From contig NZ_CP031413.1 in the NCBI RefSeq assembly GCF_003367355.1, positions 744,001-808,000 of the forward strand: a stretch of 64,000 nucleotides of DNA, read 5' to 3'. A program made the translations under genes and the position numbers. Below the pieces are notes generated by a model. The model was not told the DNA's origin. It made no database searches and saw nothing but the letters and a program-made list of their open reading frames with translations. The DNA is from Lysobacter sp. TY2-98. GTDB taxonomy: Bacteria; Pseudomonadota; Gammaproteobacteria; Xanthomonadales; Xanthomonadaceae. Of this stretch, positions 61,552-64,000 are shown in pieces (the stretch's first letter is position 1; each line of letters starts with the position of its first letter).

Positions 61552-63060
61552 TTACGCCGCGGCGGCCTGCTCGATGCGCGGGCCTTCCTTCAGTGCGCGT
61601 GCGACCATCGCGACCACCATCTCGAGTTCCTCGCTGGTGATGGTGAACGTCGGGGTGAAGCGCAGCGAATTCGCGCCGCCATGGATCACGCCGATGCCGC
61701 GCTCGCGCAGCCACTCCTCGGTCGATCCCGCGCCGTAGCACTTGAACTTCGGCGACAACTCGCAGGAGAACAGCAGGCCGGTGCCCTGGACCTTGGTGAT
61801 CAGGCCGCCGAGTTCCGACTTCAGGGCTTCGAGGCGCTGCAGCGCTTCAGTGCCGCGCGCACGGATGTTCTCGCGCACCGCGGGCGTGACCTGGTCGATC
61901 ACGGCGCAGGCGACATCGAGCGCGCGCGGGTTCGTCGTCATCGTGTTGCCGTAGAGGCCTTTGCGATACAGGCCGGCGGCGCGGCCGTTCACCGCGAGCA
62001 CCGACAACGGGTACTGGCCGGCGTTGAGCGCCTTGGAATAGGTCTCCATGTCCGGCGGATCGATGCTCTCGAAGCCCGGGTAGTCGATGATCGACAGCAC
62101 GCCGTTCGCGCGCAGGCCGGCCTGGATGGAGTCGACGAGAAGCAGACCGCCGTGCGACTTCGTCAGCTCGCGTGCGGCGTCATAGAACGCGCGCGGCACG
62201 CTGCGGCCCGGGTCGCCTTCGCCCATCACCGGCTCGAGGAACATCGCCTCGATGAACCAGTCGTTCGCGTCCGCATCGGCGAACGCGCGACGCAGCGCGT
62301 CGACGTCGTACGGCTCGACCGTGATCACCGAATCCTCGCCACGGAAGCTGGCGAGGTGCTGCACGTAGGTCTTGCGCGACGAATCGGAGTACAGCGCCGG
62401 GCGTTCGGTACGGCCGTGGAAGCTGCCCTTGACGACGAGGCGCTTGATGGTGCGGCCGGCATGGCGCGCACCGGGGTCCGTCATCAGCTTCGCGTTCGCA
62501 TCAGCGATGCGCGAGGCCAGCGACACCGATTCCGAACCGGAGTTGAGGCAGAAGAAGCGCTCGTACGGGCAGCCGTTCGCCAGGCCGATCACACCGCGGA
62601 TGGCGCGGTCGAAACGACGCTGCGCGAGCGACGGCGTCATGATGTTGGCCATCACCTGCGGCTTGGCCATCGCGTCGATCACCGCCTGAGGCGCGTGACC
62701 GAAACCGAGCATGCCGTAGCCGCCAGAGTCATGGAGCACGGCGCCCTTGAGCGTGACCACCCACGGACCGCGCGCGACCAGCGCGACGTACGGATTCACC
62801 GCGTCGTCGGGATAGAAGTTGACGTAGCCCGCCTGCACCGCGTGGATCTGCGCGTCCTCGTCGAGGTCGAGCAGGTCGGCGGCGTCCGCCTTCACCGCAT
62901 CGAACTCCCGTGCCGCGGCTTCGAGCGCTTCGCGCAGGTCGGGGTGCGAGGCGGCGAAGCGTTCGATCGTCGCGTCGTCGAGCCCCACGGTCCGGCGGGT
63001 TCCGCCGCGGGCGCGCAGCGGCGCGAGGAGGGCGACGGCGTTCGGTGCGGGGTTCGACAT
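61552..63060 (-). CDS. Class III pyridoxal-phosphate aminotransferase
   Basis: A 502-residue fold-type I PLP enzyme. The class III blocks are present: NSGSESVSLASRIA (phosphate pocket), the KGSFHGRT motif, an aspartate in LLVDSIQAGLR that holds the PLP ring, and the Schiff-base lysine in METYSKALNAGQYPLS. The usual DEVQ reads DSIQ. The length and end resemble omega/diamine or lysine 6-aminotransferases, but the amino donor cannot be named. The long frame upstream (to 63936) runs through queA and is an artefact. It is monocistronic. Confidence 0.85.
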   Translation of the reverse strand: MSNPAPNAVALLAPLRARGGTRRTVGLDDATIERFAASHPDLREALEAAAREFDAVKADAADLLDLDEDAQIHAVQAGYVNFYPDDAVNPYVALVARGPWVVTLKGAVLHDSGGYGMLGFGHAPQAVIDAMAKPQVMANIMTPSLAQRRFDRAIRGVIGLANGCPYERFFCLNSGSESVSLASRIADANAKLMTDPGARHAGRTIKRLVVKGSFHGRTERPALYSDSSRKTYVQHLASFRGEDSVITVEPYDVDALRRAFADADANDWFIEAMFLEPVMGEGDPGRSVPRAFYDAARELTKSHGGLLLVDSIQAGLRANGVLSIIDYPGFESIDPPDMETYSKALNAGQYPLSVLAVNGRAAGLYRKGLYGNTMTTNPRALDVACAVIDQVTPAVRENIRARGTEALQRLEALKSELGGLITKVQGTGLLFSCELSPKFKCYGAGSTEEWLRERGIGVIHGGANSLRFTPTFTITSEELEMVVAMVARALKEGPRIEQAAAA

Positions 63061-63208
63061 GACAGCGGCTCCTGGGTCCTGACGACAACTGGAAAACGCG
63101 GGAAAGACGCGGGCGCGGAAGCGCGCGCGAGGCGTTTTCCGTTTCCATTCAAAAGGTTGCGGCCATGCTAACACGCGGTTTTTGCGCCGATAACCCCCGC
63201 CGCGCCGG

Positions 63209-63214
63209 TACACT
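63209..63214 (+). promoter_or_regulatory. Possible -10 box of queA
   Basis: TACACT, 36 bases before the ATG. A TTGCGC lies 21 bases upstream, too far for a standard -35, so the call is weak. Confidence 0.3.
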
Positions 63215-63249
63215 ACGCGGCCGTCCGCGCCGCGGATGAACGGCCGACG

Positions 63250-64000
63250 ATGGTCCCCGTCCGCGTGAAGAAGTCCGACTTCGACTACGAACTTCCGCCC
63301 GAGCTGATCGCCCAGGCGCCGCTGCCCGAGCGCTCGGCCAGCCGCCTGCTGGTGGTGCCGCCGGGGGACGTGCCGTTCGAGGATCGCGTGTTCCGCGACC
63401 TGCCGAACCTGCTGCGCGTCGGCGATCTGCTCGTCTTCAACGACACCCGCGTGATTCCCGCCCGCCTGTTCGGCCAGAAGGCCACGGGCGGGCGCGTCGA
63501 GATCATGATCGAGCGCCTGCTGGGCGGTGACCGCGCACGCGCGCAGCTCGGGGTGAGCAAGTCGCCGAAGGCGGGCGCCGAAATCGAACTCGATGCCGGC
63601 GGCGTCGCGCGCGTGCTCGGCCGCGAGGGCGGGTTCTACGACTTGCAGTTCGAGGTCAACGAGCCGCTCGAATCGTGGCTGTTGCACGCCGGACGCCTGC
63701 CGTTGCCACCGTACATCCAGCGCGAGCCGGGGCAGGACGATGCGGAGCGCTACCAGACCGTGTTCGCGAAGGAGGTCGGCGCCGTCGCCGCGCCGACCGC
63801 AGGCCTGCACTTCGACGAGGCGCTGCTCGACCAACTGCGCGCGATGGGCGTCGAGTTCGGTCACGTCACGCTGCACGTCGGCGCCGGTACGTTCCAGCCG
63901 GTGCGCGTCGACGATCTGAGCGAACACGTGATGCACAGCGAATGGATCAACGTCGGCGCGTCGCTGGTCGAGCAGATCCGCCGCACGCGCGAGGCGGGTG
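63250..64000 (+). CDS. queA: tRNA preQ1(34) S-adenosylmethionine ribosyltransferase-isomerase, N-terminal part
   Basis: QueA transfers and rearranges ribose from SAM to preQ1 in tRNA, giving epoxyqueuosine. The gene runs off the window end. The visible 250 residues include KKSDFDYELPPELIAQAPLPERS, LLVFNDTRVIPARL, GRLPLPPYI, and VGAVAAPTAGLHFDE with LHVGAGTFQPV, all diagnostic. ATG 63250 is the first start; GTG 63265 (VKKSDFDY) fits the N-terminus of related xanthomonad proteins better. It is divergent from the aminotransferase gene. Confidence 0.95.
   Translation, partial: MVPVRVKKSDFDYELPPELIAQAPLPERSASRLLVVPPGDVPFEDRVFRDLPNLLRVGDLLVFNDTRVIPARLFGQKATGGRVEIMIERLLGGDRARAQLGVSKSPKAGAEIELDAGGVARVLGREGGFYDLQFEVNEPLESWLLHAGRLPLPPYIQREPGQDDAERYQTVFAKEVGAVAAPTAGLHFDEALLDQLRAMGVEFGHVTLHVGAGTFQPVRVDDLSEHVMHSEWINVGASLVEQIRRTREAG

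Overview
The window is GC-rich chromosomal DNA (about two thirds G+C by eye, not computed) from a gammaproteobacterium, most likely of the Lysobacterales (Xanthomonadales), Lysobacter/Luteimonas/Xanthomonas-like. The evidence is the bc1-sspA-sspB order, a MoaC-MoaB fusion, a very large Oar-type TonB receptor, xanthomonad-style IF3, QueA and UPF0434 proteins, and a fimU/pilVWXY1E-type minor pilin operon. Nearly all of it is core genome. I see no CRISPR array, insertion sequence or rRNA gene.

Layout. 1-9.7 kb: end of the cytochrome bc1 operon, the SspA/SspB adaptor pair, a double-FHA membrane protein, nadC with a Trm112-like gene, purEK, sodB, and a tightly packed grxD-SDR-marC run. 9.8-14.7 kb: Oar-like outer-membrane receptor and ppnN. 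14.7-23.2 kb: an AlgZ/FimS-like histidine kinase divergent from the type IV pilus operon fimT/fimU-pilV-pilW-pilX-pilY1-pilE (pilX carries a frameshift at a C6 tract), a terminator, tRNA-Asn, and a second fimT. 23.3-25.6 kb: uvrB and tRNA-Val. 26-30.9 kb: an almost gapless molybdopterin operon, moaA-moaCB-moeA-moaD-moaE-mobA plus an unknown gene. 31-39 kb: the translation cluster thrS-infC-rpmI-rplT-pheS-pheT-ihfA-merR, with an ATC start for infC and a structured leader before rpmI. 39.4-47.5 kb: tRNA-Pro, a TraB/GumN protein, dxs, a modular unknown, an HNH nuclease, an acyl-CoA dehydrogenase and a lipoprotein. 47.6-53.2 kb (minus strand): a signalling operon reading FHA-GAF protein, Ser/Thr kinase with TPRs, cytoplasmic histidine kinase, LuxR-type response regulator. 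53.3-56.9 kb: a secreted protein divergent from a subtilase with SLH-like repeats. 57.5-59.4 kb: tRNA-Phe followed by a small decayed island holding an integrase remnant, a DUF4034 gene, a wrecked gene and a degenerate copy of the tRNA 3' end. 59.4-64 kb: a metallo-beta-lactamase-fold enzyme, a short TMEM43-like protein, a MAPEG protein, a class III aminotransferase and the start of queA.

The items I would examine first are the tRNA-Phe island, the FHA/Hanks-kinase/two-component operon, the pilX homopolymer frameshift, the SLH-bearing subtilase, and the ATC start of infC with the long gap before rpmI. The window is mostly ordinary housekeeping DNA and I do not claim a new defence or metabolic system in it.
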